From contig NZ_BMIC01000002.1 in the NCBI RefSeq assembly GCF_014641635.1, positions 186,001-250,000 on the forward strand: a DNA stretch of 64,000 nt, written 5' to 3'. The DNA comes from Aquaticitalea lipolytica. GTDB taxonomy: Bacteria > Bacteroidota > Bacteroidia > Flavobacteriales > Flavobacteriaceae. Each line of letters starts with the position of its first letter. Within the stretch, counting starts at the first letter, position 1. The notes beneath the pieces were generated by a model that saw only the letters and a list, made by a program, of their open reading frames with translations, did not search any database and was not told where the DNA came from. A program made the position numbers and the translations under genes. Shown here in pieces: positions 55,729 through 63,986 of this stretch.

Positions 55729-56706
55729 CTTTAAATGCTTTAGTTTTACATACATAGTATTTACGTTCTTATCTCGTAAATACTGCTTAAACTTTAATAA
55801 GTTAGACAAACTTTTTCCAATTAAAACAGCCTTTAACGATTTAGAATCATAAATTATATGGTGCTCATAGGTATATTCTCTATTCGACCAACGTCTTTTA
55901 TAATCTACTTCACCTTTAGAGAAGTCTAATTCTGAAATACCATTTTGTAAAGACCAATCAAAAAGTTTATAAACTTCGTAATTACCAATGTTATATTTAT
56001 AATACTCAATATCAAAAGTTCTTATTGCAACTACTACAATATGATCATATACATAGTTAATCGACATGGCAATTGGCTTGCTTTCATCATAAATTACGTT
56101 AAAAACAACTTTTTTTTCCAGAATCAAATCATAAATCAATTCTTCATAAAAACTCCAAATTGGCAATACTGTATTATGCTCGTTTCGTTGATCAAAACGC
56201 TTAAAAAGTAGCTCTTTAAGAGTTTGCATGTCGTTTTTATACTCCTCTTTAGAAATCGAACCGAAATATACTTTTTGTGAAATATTAAAACTAGACTCTA
56301 TTTGTCTTACTCGACCTTTAAATCTGCTTTTGCTTTTAGACCCAAAACAAGACTGCAACACATCTTCCAAGCTTTCAAATTCATCTAAATTAGAAGACAA
56401 GCCTTTGTACTGTTTTATTTTATTAACCTTAATATTTGATGAATTATCATAGTTTTCAGTCGAAAAATAGTCAGGAACATCATAAACAACTACAACTCTA
56501 CCCTTTAAATCGTCAGCTTTTAAATCTAGCTGATATGTCATGCCATTAGTTAAGTTTCTCCCTATATTTTCATAATAAGGTAACTTACTGTGCTTAACAA
56601 ATTTAACACCTTTAACAGAACCAAAAGTAGTGGCTTCTGCACCATTACTAAAGTGCTTTAACCAGATAGTTTCGTAGGTTTTTGATGCAAAAGGGTTGTT
56701 TAACAT
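55705..56706 (-). CDS. GNAT-fold acyltransferase (FemAB/CelD-like)
   Basis: 333 residues without membrane segment. The C-terminal half has the pattern of Acetyltransf_6/FemAB-like proteins: VVFNVIYDESKPIAMSINYVY, VVAIRTFDIEYYKYNIGNYEVYKLFDWSLQNGISELDFSKG. The lysine-rich C-terminus (KLKHLKKKILFQK) is encoded by the terminator arm. It lies next to the polysaccharide locus in opposite orientation and may also modify the glycan. Substrate unknown. Confidence 0.72.
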   Translation of the reverse strand: MLNNPFASKTYETIWLKHFSNGAEATTFGSVKGVKFVKHSKLPYYENIGRNLTNGMTYQLDLKADDLKGRVVVVYDVPDYFSTENYDNSSNIKVNKIKQYKGLSSNLDEFESLEDVLQSCFGSKSKSRFKGRVRQIESSFNISQKVYFGSISKEEYKNDMQTLKELLFKRFDQRNEHNTVLPIWSFYEELIYDLILEKKVVFNVIYDESKPIAMSINYVYDHIVVVAIRTFDIEYYKYNIGNYEVYKLFDWSLQNGISELDFSKGEVDYKRRWSNREYTYEHHIIYDSKSLKAVLIGKSLSNLLKFKQYLRDKNVNTMYVKLKHLKKKILFQK

Positions 56707-56729
56707 ATCTTTTTTTGATTGATTTAAAA

Positions 56730-57902
56730 TTACAACTTACGTCGTGCTTTTTCTTGTTTTAGTAAATTAAGCTCTCTACTTGTTTGTCCAGCAACTGAAG
56801 TATTCTCTTCTGCTCGTCTAATTAAATAAGGCATAACATCTTTAACAGGTCCAAAAGGCACATATTTAGCAACATTATAACCGTTGGCAGCTAAGTTAAA
56901 ACTTATATGATCACTCATGCCATATAATTGCCCAAACCATACTCTGTTATCACTTTTAGAAATATTCAGCTTATTCATCAACTCCATTGCCAAATAACAA
57001 CTTTCTTCGTTATGAGTTCCTATAAAAAGTGAGATTTCATTTAAATTCTTTAAAATGTAATCTAATGTTTCATTGAAGTTAATATCTGTCGCCTCTTTTG
57101 TTACACATATTGGAGACTCATAGCCTTTATCTTCAGATCTTTCGCGCTCTTTTTCCATGTAAGCACCTCTAACTATTTTAAGACCTATTTTAAAACCATC
57201 ACGCTTTGCACGTTCATGCAACTGTTTTAAATACTCTAATCTCCCACACCTGTAAAGTTGCAAGGTGTTATATACAATAGGAATATCTTTATTATACAAA
57301 CGCATCATATCTTCACACAAATCGTCTGCAGCATCTTGCATCCAACTTTCTTCAGCATCAATCAATATTTCAACATCTTTCTCTTTAGCCAACTTACACA
57401 CTGTATTAAAACGTGCTACTACTCTATTCCACTCTTGTGTTTCTTCGTCACTAAAAGGTTTTCCTTCGCCTTTTTTCTGATAGAGATGAAAACGTCCAAA
57501 ACCTGTAGGCTTAAAAACCACAATTGGCATAGCTTCCTTTTCATCAGAAAAATTAATGATTTTTACAATTTTTTGCATTGCATCATCAAAACTCTGCTCT
57601 TCTTCCTTTCCTTCTACCGAAAAGTCTAGTACTGAGCATACACCTTTAGTGTACATTTTGTCAATAACATTAATACAATCGTCTTCGTTTACACCTCCAC
57701 AAAAGTGATCAAACACAGTAGAACGTATTAAACCTTCAACAGGTAAATGCGCTTTAAGTGCAAAATTTGTAGCAGCAGTGCCAATTCTAACTAAAGGTTG
57801 ATGAGATATCATCTTAAACAAAAAGTAAGCTCTTTCAAGCTCTGAGTCGCTTTTTAATTGAAAAGCAACTTCGGTATTATCAAAAAGTCGTTTTGTAGTC
57901 AT
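56730..57902 (-). CDS. Proline dehydrogenase
   Basis: 390 residues from the ATG at 57902 (MTTKRLFDNTEVAFQ); an ATG six codons upstream is less likely. It is the monofunctional FAD-dependent PRODH barrel: GRFHLYQK, DAEESWMQDAADDL, YNTLQLYR, KIVRGAYMEKER, ATNG-like LAANGYNVAKYVPFGPV and YLIRRAEENTSV, which together hold the flavin and proline. It oxidises proline to pyrroline-5-carboxylate as the first step of proline catabolism. No P5C dehydrogenase gene is adjacent. It diverges from aroB. Confidence 0.93.
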   Translation of the reverse strand: MTTKRLFDNTEVAFQLKSDSELERAYFLFKMISHQPLVRIGTAATNFALKAHLPVEGLIRSTVFDHFCGGVNEDDCINVIDKMYTKGVCSVLDFSVEGKEEEQSFDDAMQKIVKIINFSDEKEAMPIVVFKPTGFGRFHLYQKKGEGKPFSDEETQEWNRVVARFNTVCKLAKEKDVEILIDAEESWMQDAADDLCEDMMRLYNKDIPIVYNTLQLYRCGRLEYLKQLHERAKRDGFKIGLKIVRGAYMEKERERSEDKGYESPICVTKEATDINFNETLDYILKNLNEISLFIGTHNEESCYLAMELMNKLNISKSDNRVWFGQLYGMSDHISFNLAANGYNVAKYVPFGPVKDVMPYLIRRAEENTSVAGQTSRELNLLKQEKARRKL

Positions 57903-57995
57903 TGTTAAAAATAATAACAAAAATAAATATTCATAGGCTATTATTTTAGTAAAAACTGCTTATTTTCATTGTCTGTAAAAAGGAACGTTAGATAC

Positions 57996-59084
57996 ATGAA
58001 GTCAATACACACAAAATCATATTCAATTCACTTTAATTCAAACTGTTATACTGAGTTAAACAGCTATTTAGATGCACATCATTTTTCGAAAATATTCATA
58101 TTAGTAGACACCAATACGCATAATTATTGTTTATCTGGTTTTATGTCAAATCTAAATACTGCCACTCCAATAGAGGTTATTGAAATTGAATCTGGTGAAG
58201 AAAACAAAACTATCGACACTTGTGTTGGTGTATGGAATGCTTTATCAGAACTTGGTGCAGACCGAAAAAGCTTAATGATAAATCTTGGTGGTGGAGTTGT
58301 AACCGATTTGGGTGGTTTTGTTGCATGCACTTTTAAACGTGGTATAAAATACATAAACGTTCCAACTTCACTTCTAGCCATGGTTGATGCTTCTGTTGGC
58401 GGAAAAACTGGTGTCGATTTAGGTGCTTTAAAAAATCAGATTGGTGTTATAAATTCAGGTGACATGGTGTTGATTGACACAGCATTTTTAGACACTTTGC
58501 CTCAAAATCATTTAAAGTCTGGATTTGCGGAAATGTTAAAACATGGTTTAATATACAACTTAAAGTACTGGAATAAGTTAATTGACTTATCTAAACTAAC
58601 AATGAACGATTTAGACGAACTTATTTACGAATCTGTAATCATAAAAAAAGACATAGTAACTAAAGACCCTTTAGAAACCAACGAGCGTAAACACCTTAAT
58701 TTTGGTCACACTTTAGGTCACGCTATTGAATCTTACTTTTTAAGTGAAGACAACAAAGAAGAGCTACTACATGGCGAAGCTATAGCTATTGGAATGATTT
58801 TAGAGTGCTATTTATCTGCTGAATTATTAAAATTTCCAAAAGAAGATTTAGAACATATAAATCTGGTTATCAAAAAGATGTTTAGAACAGTTGATATAAA
58901 ACCATCTGATTACGATCCAATTATAGAGCTTTTAAAATATGATAAGAAGAACGAACATGGTAATATCAATTTTGTTTTATTAGAAGCTATTGGAAAACCT
59001 AAAATTGATTGCATTGTAGACAACGAACTCATATTTAAAGCCTTTGAGTACTATAAAAATAATTTAGAGCTTGAAAATAATTAA
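57996..59084 (+). CDS. aroB: 3-dehydroquinate synthase
   Basis: 362 residues from the ATG at 57996 (MKSIHTKSYSIHFN). A TTG-initiated frame 9 codons earlier is rejected. AroB turns DAHP into 3-dehydroquinate using bound NAD and Zn. Motifs seen: SGEENKTI, GGGVVTDLGGFVACTFKRGI, VPTSLLAMVDASVGGKTG, KSGFAEMLKHGLI and the Zn-binding NFGHTLGHAIES and HGEAIAIGM. It is the second step of the shikimate pathway. Length is normal. Confidence 0.96.
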   Translation: MKSIHTKSYSIHFNSNCYTELNSYLDAHHFSKIFILVDTNTHNYCLSGFMSNLNTATPIEVIEIESGEENKTIDTCVGVWNALSELGADRKSLMINLGGGVVTDLGGFVACTFKRGIKYINVPTSLLAMVDASVGGKTGVDLGALKNQIGVINSGDMVLIDTAFLDTLPQNHLKSGFAEMLKHGLIYNLKYWNKLIDLSKLTMNDLDELIYESVIIKKDIVTKDPLETNERKHLNFGHTLGHAIESYFLSEDNKEELLHGEAIAIGMILECYLSAELLKFPKEDLEHINLVIKKMFRTVDIKPSDYDPIIELLKYDKKNEHGNINFVLLEAIGKPKIDCIVDNELIFKAFEYYKNNLELENN

Positions 59085-59141
59085 AAATATAGTGTACATT
59101 AGTAAAATAAATAAATCTAAAAAAACCTTAAATTCATCAAA

Positions 59142-59801
59142 ATGAAAACAATAAAACACCTTACAATTTTATTACTCCTATTAGTTTCAACTAGTACTAT
59201 AAGCCAAACGTTAAACAAAGGTTTTGTTAAATACGAAATGATTAGTGATGATGAAGATATGGCTATGATTGGAGCCATAACAATGATTAATTATTTTGAT
59301 GAAAATCAATCTGCAGTTGAAATTAACATGATGGGTGGATTAATGATAACAAAAGTGTACACTAAATATTCAAACCCAAATGACTTAATAATGACCATGG
59401 ATGCTATGGGTCAGAAATATGAAATAACCGAAATTAAAGATAAAGATGCCACAGGTAATGCTTTTGGACAACTAGATAATATTGAGTCTGTTAAATACGA
59501 CAAAAAAGACACAAAAGAAATTTCTGGGTATAAATGCCATAAAGCAGAAATAAAATATAGTGATGGAAAAACTGCTGTGTTTTATATCACTAATAAAATT
59601 AACCAAAAGGCAATGCAAAATCCTAATCAAAAAGTACAGCTTGAAGGATACCCTTTAGAAATGGAAATTACTTCTGAAGAAGGCATTGTAAAAATAATAG
59701 CTACAGAGGTTTCAAAAAATCTTCCTTCAGGTAGTTTTATTGTGCCATCTGGTTTTGAAAAGGTAACTATGGAAGAATTTCAACAAAAAATGGGTGGATA
59801 A
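59142..59801 (+). CDS. Secreted DUF4412-type protein
   Basis: 219 residues with a signal peptide (MKTIKHLTILLLLLVSTSTIS, cut about residue 21). The mature part has the beta-rich DUF4412 (GLPGLI-like) pattern: GFVKYEMISDDED, YFDENQSAVEINMM, KEISGYKCHKAEIKYSDG and the C-terminal PSGFEKVTMEEFQQKMGG. Proteins of this kind are periplasmic or outer-membrane-associated and uncharacterised. It follows aroB by 57 bp. Confidence 0.78.
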   Translation: MKTIKHLTILLLLLVSTSTISQTLNKGFVKYEMISDDEDMAMIGAITMINYFDENQSAVEINMMGGLMITKVYTKYSNPNDLIMTMDAMGQKYEITEIKDKDATGNAFGQLDNIESVKYDKKDTKEISGYKCHKAEIKYSDGKTAVFYITNKINQKAMQNPNQKVQLEGYPLEMEITSEEGIVKIIATEVSKNLPSGSFIVPSGFEKVTMEEFQQKMGG

Positions 59802-59870
59802 CCTGTTTTTCTGTGATTAGCTGTGTGAAATCTGCTATAATTTTCAGTACTAAATAAAAGACGACTTATT

Positions 59871-59908
59871 ATTGCGGTTGAGTTTCTGAAAAGAAATTTA
59901 ACCGCAAT
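59871..59908 (+). other. Long hairpin with GAAA loop
   Basis: A 17-bp stem (arms 59871-59887 and 59892-59908; outer part ATTGCGGTT / AACCGCAAT) closed by a GAAA tetraloop, with two G-U pairs. It follows the DUF4412 gene by 70 bp. There is no U-run after it, so it is a weak intrinsic terminator candidate. It may instead mark the left end of an inserted segment carrying the TPM gene. Confidence 0.5.
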
Positions 59909-59919
59909 TAATTATACAT

Positions 59920-59933
59920 GTTGTTATACACAG
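59920..59933. repeat. Left flanking imperfect inverted repeat of the TPM-gene segment
   Basis: GTTGTTATACACAG. The reverse complement of the right-hand flank (60547-60557, GTTGTATACAA) aligns to it with a one-base insertion. Both sit just outside the TPM gene, which suggests a mobile-cassette-like insertion. Short and imperfect, so support is weak. Confidence 0.35.
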
Positions 59934-59938
59934 TACTT

Positions 59939-60529
59939 TTATTTCCATTTTTTTATTAATTCTGTCATTCCTTTTTCAATTCCACTATAATAATCTCCTT
60001 TTTTAAACTCGGGAATAATTGTTTCATCAATAACTTTTTTACAAAGCTCATCTGTCAGAATTTTTTCAGTCCCATAACCTGTCGAAATTCTAATTTCTTG
60101 AAGATTTTTACTGAATAGAATTAAAAGTCCATTATCCGTTTCTGAATTCCCAATTCCCCATTCATTTGCTAAATCCGTTGAATAATCACTAATATTCTCA
60201 TATGGTACAATTGAGTTTACCGTAACAATTGCAATTTCACGAGTTGTTTTTTCCTCATATTCAGAAATTATTTTTGTCAGATTTGAAATTTGAACATCAT
60301 TAAAAACTTTTTCATAGTCTGACACAGAACCAATCGGAAATGGGAAATCACCAATACTGCCTAAAACCAAGTCAGATTTAGTTTCAGAGTATTCTTTTTC
60401 ATGTTCAGCCCAGGCTTTTTTTGAATTGTAAGCTGCAAAAGGAACAGCAACAAAAGCTGGTAAAATATACGATAAGAGAAAATACAGAATCCCAACAGAA
60501 CCGATTATTATTAATATTTTTTTCTTCAT
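59939..60529 (-). CDS. TPM-domain (YgcG-like) membrane-anchored protein
   Basis: 196 residues from the ATG at 60529 (MKKKILIIIGSVGIL). A frame 9 codons longer would start in the flanking repeat. An N-terminal membrane segment (about 4-27) anchors the TPM domain (about 60-190): ISEYEEKTTREIAIVTVNSI, LANEWGIGNSETDNGLLILFS and IRISTGYGTEKILTDELC. TPM domains occur in phosphatase-like and photosystem-repair proteins; catalysis here is unproven. It lies between inverted-repeat flanks and is out of character with the neighbours. Confidence 0.8.
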   Translation of the reverse strand: MKKKILIIIGSVGILYFLLSYILPAFVAVPFAAYNSKKAWAEHEKEYSETKSDLVLGSIGDFPFPIGSVSDYEKVFNDVQISNLTKIISEYEEKTTREIAIVTVNSIVPYENISDYSTDLANEWGIGNSETDNGLLILFSKNLQEIRISTGYGTEKILTDELCKKVIDETIIPEFKKGDYYSGIEKGMTELIKKWK

Positions 60530-60546
60530 TTTATTTTTCCTCGGTA

Positions 60547-60557
60547 TTGTATACAAC
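60547..60557. repeat. Right flanking imperfect inverted repeat of the TPM-gene segment
   Basis: TTGTATACAAC; its first ten bases are a perfect palindrome. Its reverse complement resembles the left flank at 59920-59933. See that entry. Confidence 0.35.
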
Positions 60558-60568
60558 TTATTTTAAAA

Positions 60569-61084
60569 CTACAAATACCTTTCCTTAATCACATTACAAT
60601 GATGTGCTTCATGACCAATAATAATAAACCCAATCGCTCTAGCTGAAATTGGACTGTTACTTGCAGTTCCTATATGTTTTAGCATATCATCAGAGAAGCT
60701 ATTAAATAAAGCTATTGTAGCTTGCCTAACAGCATTATATTCAGCAAGCAAACTTTCTAATGTTCTTGGGTTAGCATTACCAGTTAAAGCATAATCATTT
60801 TCTTCAAATCCTGGCAAAGCTGTTTTGTCATTTCTTGCAACTCGCAAAGCTCTGTAAGCAAATATGCGCTCTGTGTCTATAATATGCTGTATAATATCTT
60901 TTACTGTCCACTTACCCTCAGCATATCTGTATTCTAGTTTATCTTTAGGTATAGCATTTAAAAATGCTTCGGTAATTGCGTGATTAGATTTTAAACCTTC
61001 CTTTAGGTTTAGATTAGCCGCTTTAGCTATATAAGTTCCGTAATACGGATTATATTCTTCTGGAGAAAGATTGTTTGTAGTCAT
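60569..61084 (-). CDS. DinB-family metal-dependent protein
   Basis: 171 residues, four-helix-bundle DinB/YfiT type. The metal-binding histidines are in DIIQHIIDTERIFAYR and in GHEAHHCNVIKERYL, with WTVKDI before the first. Members of this superfamily include thiol transferases and stress-induced proteins. The reaction is unknown here. It is separated from the Lrp gene upstream by a terminator. Confidence 0.88.
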   Translation of the reverse strand: MTTNNLSPEEYNPYYGTYIAKAANLNLKEGLKSNHAITEAFLNAIPKDKLEYRYAEGKWTVKDIIQHIIDTERIFAYRALRVARNDKTALPGFEENDYALTGNANPRTLESLLAEYNAVRQATIALFNSFSDDMLKHIGTASNSPISARAIGFIIIGHEAHHCNVIKERYL

Positions 61085-61114
61085 TTTATGAGTTTAAAAA
61101 CATAAATGTACAAA

Positions 61115-61146
61115 AAACCCTTTATCAAATAATCAATAAAGGGTTT
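61115..61146 (-). terminator. Intrinsic terminator after the Lrp-family gene
   Basis: 11-bp stem AAACCCTTTAT / ATAAAGGGTTT (arms 61115-61125 and 61136-61146) with a 10-nt loop. On the minus strand a T-run follows. It sits 25 bp after the end of the Lrp-family gene and before the DinB gene. Confidence 0.85.
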
Positions 61147-61170
61147 AGTTAGTTTTTGCGTTTATATTAC

Positions 61171-61650
61171 TTATAAATCGCTAAAAATATTATGCATTAA
61201 TCGCTTTTTATCATTAATACTCTCTTCTAGAGATATCATAGTTTCTGTTCTGTAAACACCTTCTATATCGTCTAACATAAAAATAATGTCTTTAGCATGT
61301 GTTGTGCTTTTAGCCCTAATTTTACAAAATATATTAAACTTACCTGTAGTGATATGCGCAACAGTAACAAAAGGAATTTCATTTATACGAGCTAAAACAA
61401 ACTTCGTTTGTGAAGTGTTTTGCAAAAAGATACCAACATAGGCTATAAACGAATATCCTAACTTCTTATAGTCTAATGTTAAAGAAGAACCCTTTATAAT
61501 TCCAGCTTCTTCCATCTTTTTTACTCTAACATGAACAGTTCCAGCAGAAATCAACAGTTTTTTTGCGATATCTGTAAACGGAACTCTTGTATTATCAATC
61601 AACATATCTAATATTTGATGATCGATTTCGTCTAACTTAAATTTCCCCAT
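61171..61650 (-). CDS. Lrp/AsnC family transcriptional regulator
   Basis: 159 residues from the ATG at 61650 (MGKFKLDEIDHQILDML); a 20-codon upstream extension is not homologous. The N-terminal winged helix-turn-helix has VPFTDIAKKLLISAGTVHVRVKKMEEAGIIKGS. The C-terminal RAM/ACT-like domain (about 70-150) binds amino acids and drives oligomerisation. It lies 75 bp after the M14 peptidase gene on the same strand, so it may belong to that unit and respond to released amino acids. Confidence 0.93.
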   Translation of the reverse strand: MGKFKLDEIDHQILDMLIDNTRVPFTDIAKKLLISAGTVHVRVKKMEEAGIIKGSSLTLDYKKLGYSFIAYVGIFLQNTSQTKFVLARINEIPFVTVAHITTGKFNIFCKIRAKSTTHAKDIIFMLDDIEGVYRTETMISLEESINDKKRLMHNIFSDL

Positions 61651-61725
61651 TTTTTGTCTATTTGTAAAATTATACACAAAAATAATGCAATTCCACTGAT
61701 AATATTGCACGTAAAAAGCAAAATT

Positions 61726-62883
61726 TTACAAAATAATTGAGAATATTTCATTGCCAATGTAAACGAAATCGTTTTCGTTTCCTTCAGCTATATTTTTTTT
61801 ATTAGAATTTAGAACCGTTTTCTCTTCAGCATCTATTTCATTATGTCCGAAAAAATGTTTCAAATCTGAAATTTGTTCAACTTTAGGTATAAACTTTAGT
61901 TCATTATCAACTAAAGTCTCTTGGTATTGTATGGCAATGTCTAAAATCTGCTCTTTATTACCCAATTTCAACTTAGCATTACGGATAATTATATCATAAA
62001 AGCGCTTTTCATTTTCTGGAATTTTAAAATAATCTTCATAACCTTCTCCATCTAGTTGATCAGAAGCTATATAATGAATTGCAATAAGCAAAGATTGAAA
62101 AATATACTCTCTTACTACTTCCCTATTATAATCACCTTCAAAATGACCAGCTTCAAACAAAACAGTTGGTACATTATAGCTCTGAAATGTATCACCAACA
62201 CAATTTATATTAAAAGCATCATCGTAAATACCTACTTGCTTTGGTATCTGTAATTGCAGGTTTTTATTCATTTTAACTATAATCGCCATTGCAATTTTAC
62301 GATTGTCAGTTACTGTACAAGCTTCATCTTGTGCTGGAGCAAGAAAAGACACTGTTGCAGGTTTATTTATGTTTCCTGCACTAAAAATGGTACGCTGACC
62401 ATGTAAATTAAAACAGAAGTCTGGCTTAAACTTATTAAAAAAAGTACGCAACGCAACACTTTCTGGCTGCGAAAGATCTTGAGCATCCCTATTTAAATCA
62501 ATTTCATTAGCATTTAAGCGCGTATAAGCCTTTGCGCCATCTGGATTAAGCATTGGAATAATAGCAATTGTACAAGCTTTTAAAATCGATTTAATTTCAT
62601 TTTCTGATGAATCATTAAAAAGATTACATAAATCTAAAACTGCTTTTGTGGTTGTGCTTTCGTTTCCATGCATTTGCGACCACATTAAGATTTTAGTTTT
62701 ACCAGAACCAATTTTTATAACAGAAATATTTTCACCTAAAACGGATTGACCAATAGTTTCTATTAAAAAATCATCACTGTGTTTTTTAATTAACGGCTTA
62801 AGATGTTGACTAAAAATATAACGACCATAAAGCGCTGTTTCTTTATGTGTTTTGAAGAGATTTTGTAGGAGTTGTAAATTCAT
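61726..62883 (-). CDS. M14-family zinc carboxypeptidase
   Basis: 385 residues, no signal peptide. The zinc ligands are in MHGNESTTTKAV (HxxE) and the later His in FCFNLHGQRTIFSAGN. Substrate binding is suggested by NPDGAKAYTRLNANEIDLNRD, and the catalytic Glu lies in VLFEAGHFEGDYNREVVREYI. Relatives cleave C-terminal residues from peptides or are deacylases of the succinylglutamate desuccinylase type. It diverges from an XRE regulator, and its promoter carries that regulator's probable operators. Confidence 0.88.
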   Translation of the reverse strand: MNLQLLQNLFKTHKETALYGRYIFSQHLKPLIKKHSDDFLIETIGQSVLGENISVIKIGSGKTKILMWSQMHGNESTTTKAVLDLCNLFNDSSENEIKSILKACTIAIIPMLNPDGAKAYTRLNANEIDLNRDAQDLSQPESVALRTFFNKFKPDFCFNLHGQRTIFSAGNINKPATVSFLAPAQDEACTVTDNRKIAMAIIVKMNKNLQLQIPKQVGIYDDAFNINCVGDTFQSYNVPTVLFEAGHFEGDYNREVVREYIFQSLLIAIHYIASDQLDGEGYEDYFKIPENEKRFYDIIIRNAKLKLGNKEQILDIAIQYQETLVDNELKFIPKVEQISDLKHFFGHNEIDAEEKTVLNSNKKNIAEGNENDFVYIGNEIFSIIL

Positions 62884-62896
62884 GTATTAAAGTTGT

Positions 62897-62910
62897 TATA
62901 CAAATGTAAA
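62897..62910 (-). promoter_or_regulatory. Operator-like palindrome over the M14 gene -7 box
   Basis: TATACAAATGTAAA, one mismatch from TTTACA-N2-TGTAAA. On the minus strand it contains TACATTTG (62901-62908), an exact TAnnTTTG -7 box placed 17 bp before the M14 peptidase start. A repressor bound here would block transcription directly. Confidence 0.55.
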
Positions 62911-62920
62911 CAATTAAGAA

Positions 62921-62934
62921 TTTACAATTGTAAA
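62921..62934. promoter_or_regulatory. Perfect palindromic operator TTTACAATTGTAAA
   Basis: A 14-bp perfect palindrome of TTTACA-AT-TGTAAA. It is the best copy of the motif repeated across this divergent intergenic region, and is likely bound by a dimeric helix-turn-helix protein. Confidence 0.6.
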
Positions 62935-62955
62935 CATTAAAATTTAATAAATGTG

Positions 62956-62969
62956 TATACTTATGTAAA
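62956..62969. promoter_or_regulatory. Weaker operator copy
   Basis: TATACTTATGTAAA, two mismatches to the TTTACA-N2-TGTAAA pattern. It lies between the two promoters. Confidence 0.35.
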
Positions 62970-63134
62970 CGTCATGGTGCTAATTAAACATGTTTTTATA
63001 CTTGAAATTTTTGACGATTATTACTAAATATTTATATTATTGTTTTTCAGTTATTTAAAGATTATTATATGTAGTTTTAATTTAATATTAATGTGATTTA
63101 TATGTTAAATATGTTTACAAATTCATGTATAATA

Positions 63135-63148
63135 TTTACATTTGTAAC
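63135..63148 (+). promoter_or_regulatory. Operator over the regulator's -7 box
   Basis: TTTACATTTGTAAC, one mismatch. It contains TACATTTG (63137-63144), an exact TAnnTTTG -7 box 31 bp before the XRE gene start, so binding would give autoregulation. A half-site TTTACA is also present at 63114-63119. Confidence 0.55.
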
Positions 63149-63169
63149 ACAGTAATCTAAATTTTAAAG

Positions 63170-63183
63170 TTTACAATGATAAA
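63170..63183 (+). promoter_or_regulatory. Operator-like copy overlapping the regulator start codon
   Basis: TTTACAATGATAAA, two mismatches, spans the ATG of the XRE gene (63176-63178). Possibly part of an autoregulatory array, but it could be chance. Confidence 0.35.
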
Positions 63184-63562
63184 CAGTGATGATTTTGCTA
63201 AAAGACTACAAAAAGTCATCGATTTTTATGGAGAATCAGCTTCTTCTTTCTCTGAAAAAATTGGTGTACAGCGCTCTAGTATTTCTCATATTTTATCTGG
63301 CAGAAATAAACCGAGTTTAGATTTCGTTATGAAAATTTTAGACACTTTTCCTGAAATAGAATTATATTGGCTACTAAATGGTAAAGGAAATTTTCCTTCC
63401 ACTACATCTTCAGATATACCTGAAACTAAAACTCCAGAAATTCCTTTTGAGGAAAAAATTGAAGTTCCAAAAACTATAACTCCTCCAGTAAACAACAAAA
63501 CGATAGAAAGAATCGTCATTTTTTATACTGATGGAACATTTAAAAATTTTAATAAAGAATAG
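63176..63562 (+). CDS. XRE-type helix-turn-helix regulator
   Basis: 128 residues. An HTH_3 domain (about 6-65) has FAKRLQKVIDFYGESASSFSEKI and VQRSSISHILSGRNKPSLDF, followed by ELYWLLNGKG. The C-terminal ~60 residues form a Pro/Thr-rich linker (PETKTPEIPFEEK) and a final strand IERIVIFYTDGTF. It diverges from the M14 peptidase gene across 292 bp that contain several copies of one palindrome. It is likely an autoregulator that also controls the peptidase. Whether it represses or activates cannot be told. Confidence 0.88.
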   Translation: MINSDDFAKRLQKVIDFYGESASSFSEKIGVQRSSISHILSGRNKPSLDFVMKILDTFPEIELYWLLNGKGNFPSTTSSDIPETKTPEIPFEEKIEVPKTITPPVNNKTIERIVIFYTDGTFKNFNKE

Positions 63563-63598
63563 CTTTCTTTTACTAATTTTGTGTTTCAAACTTAATTG

Positions 63599-63985
63599 AT
63601 GAAATTTTTTACTTATTTACTCATTTGTATTGTTTTTGTTAGCTGCTATAATAAAGAGCGTAATTGTAAAGATTATAAAACTGGTACTTTTGAATTTACT
63701 TACATAGTTGATGGTGTTGAAAAATCTGGGAGATTTATTAGAACTGATTCGTTAAATATAGATTATTACGAAAATAAAATAGATTCTGCTTCTGTACGAT
63801 GGATAAATGATTGCGAGTTTATTCAGAAAACAATTAACCCAAAAAACATGGCCGAAGAAAATGCCATTCATTTTAAGATATTATCAACGACAGACAGCAC
63901 TTACACTTTTGAATATAAATTAGCTGTAAAAAAAGCAAACCAAAAAGCACGCGTAGAACAAGGAACAGCAAAAAGAATAAAATAA
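63599..63985 (+). CDS. Small lipoprotein, unknown function
   Basis: 128 residues from the ATG at 63599 (MKFFTYLLICIVFVSC), directly preceded by a TTG that should not be used. A lipoprotein signal has C16 as the lipidated residue. The mature part is a small beta-rich domain (RNCKDYKTGTFEFTYIVDG, ENAIHFKILSTTDSTYTFEY) with a basic tail. Similar flavobacterial proteins are, as I recall, often misnamed 'DNA topoisomerase IV'; nothing supports that. It follows the XRE gene by 36 bp. Confidence 0.78.
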   Translation: MKFFTYLLICIVFVSCYNKERNCKDYKTGTFEFTYIVDGVEKSGRFIRTDSLNIDYYENKIDSASVRWINDCEFIQKTINPKNMAEENAIHFKILSTTDSTYTFEYKLAVKKANQKARVEQGTAKRIK

Positions 63986-63986
63986 T

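Noticed and set aside
62884-63175. Possible small RNA or tRNA in the divergent gap
   Set aside because: No cloverleaf or strong structured element; the repeated palindromes and two -7 boxes explain the sequence better.
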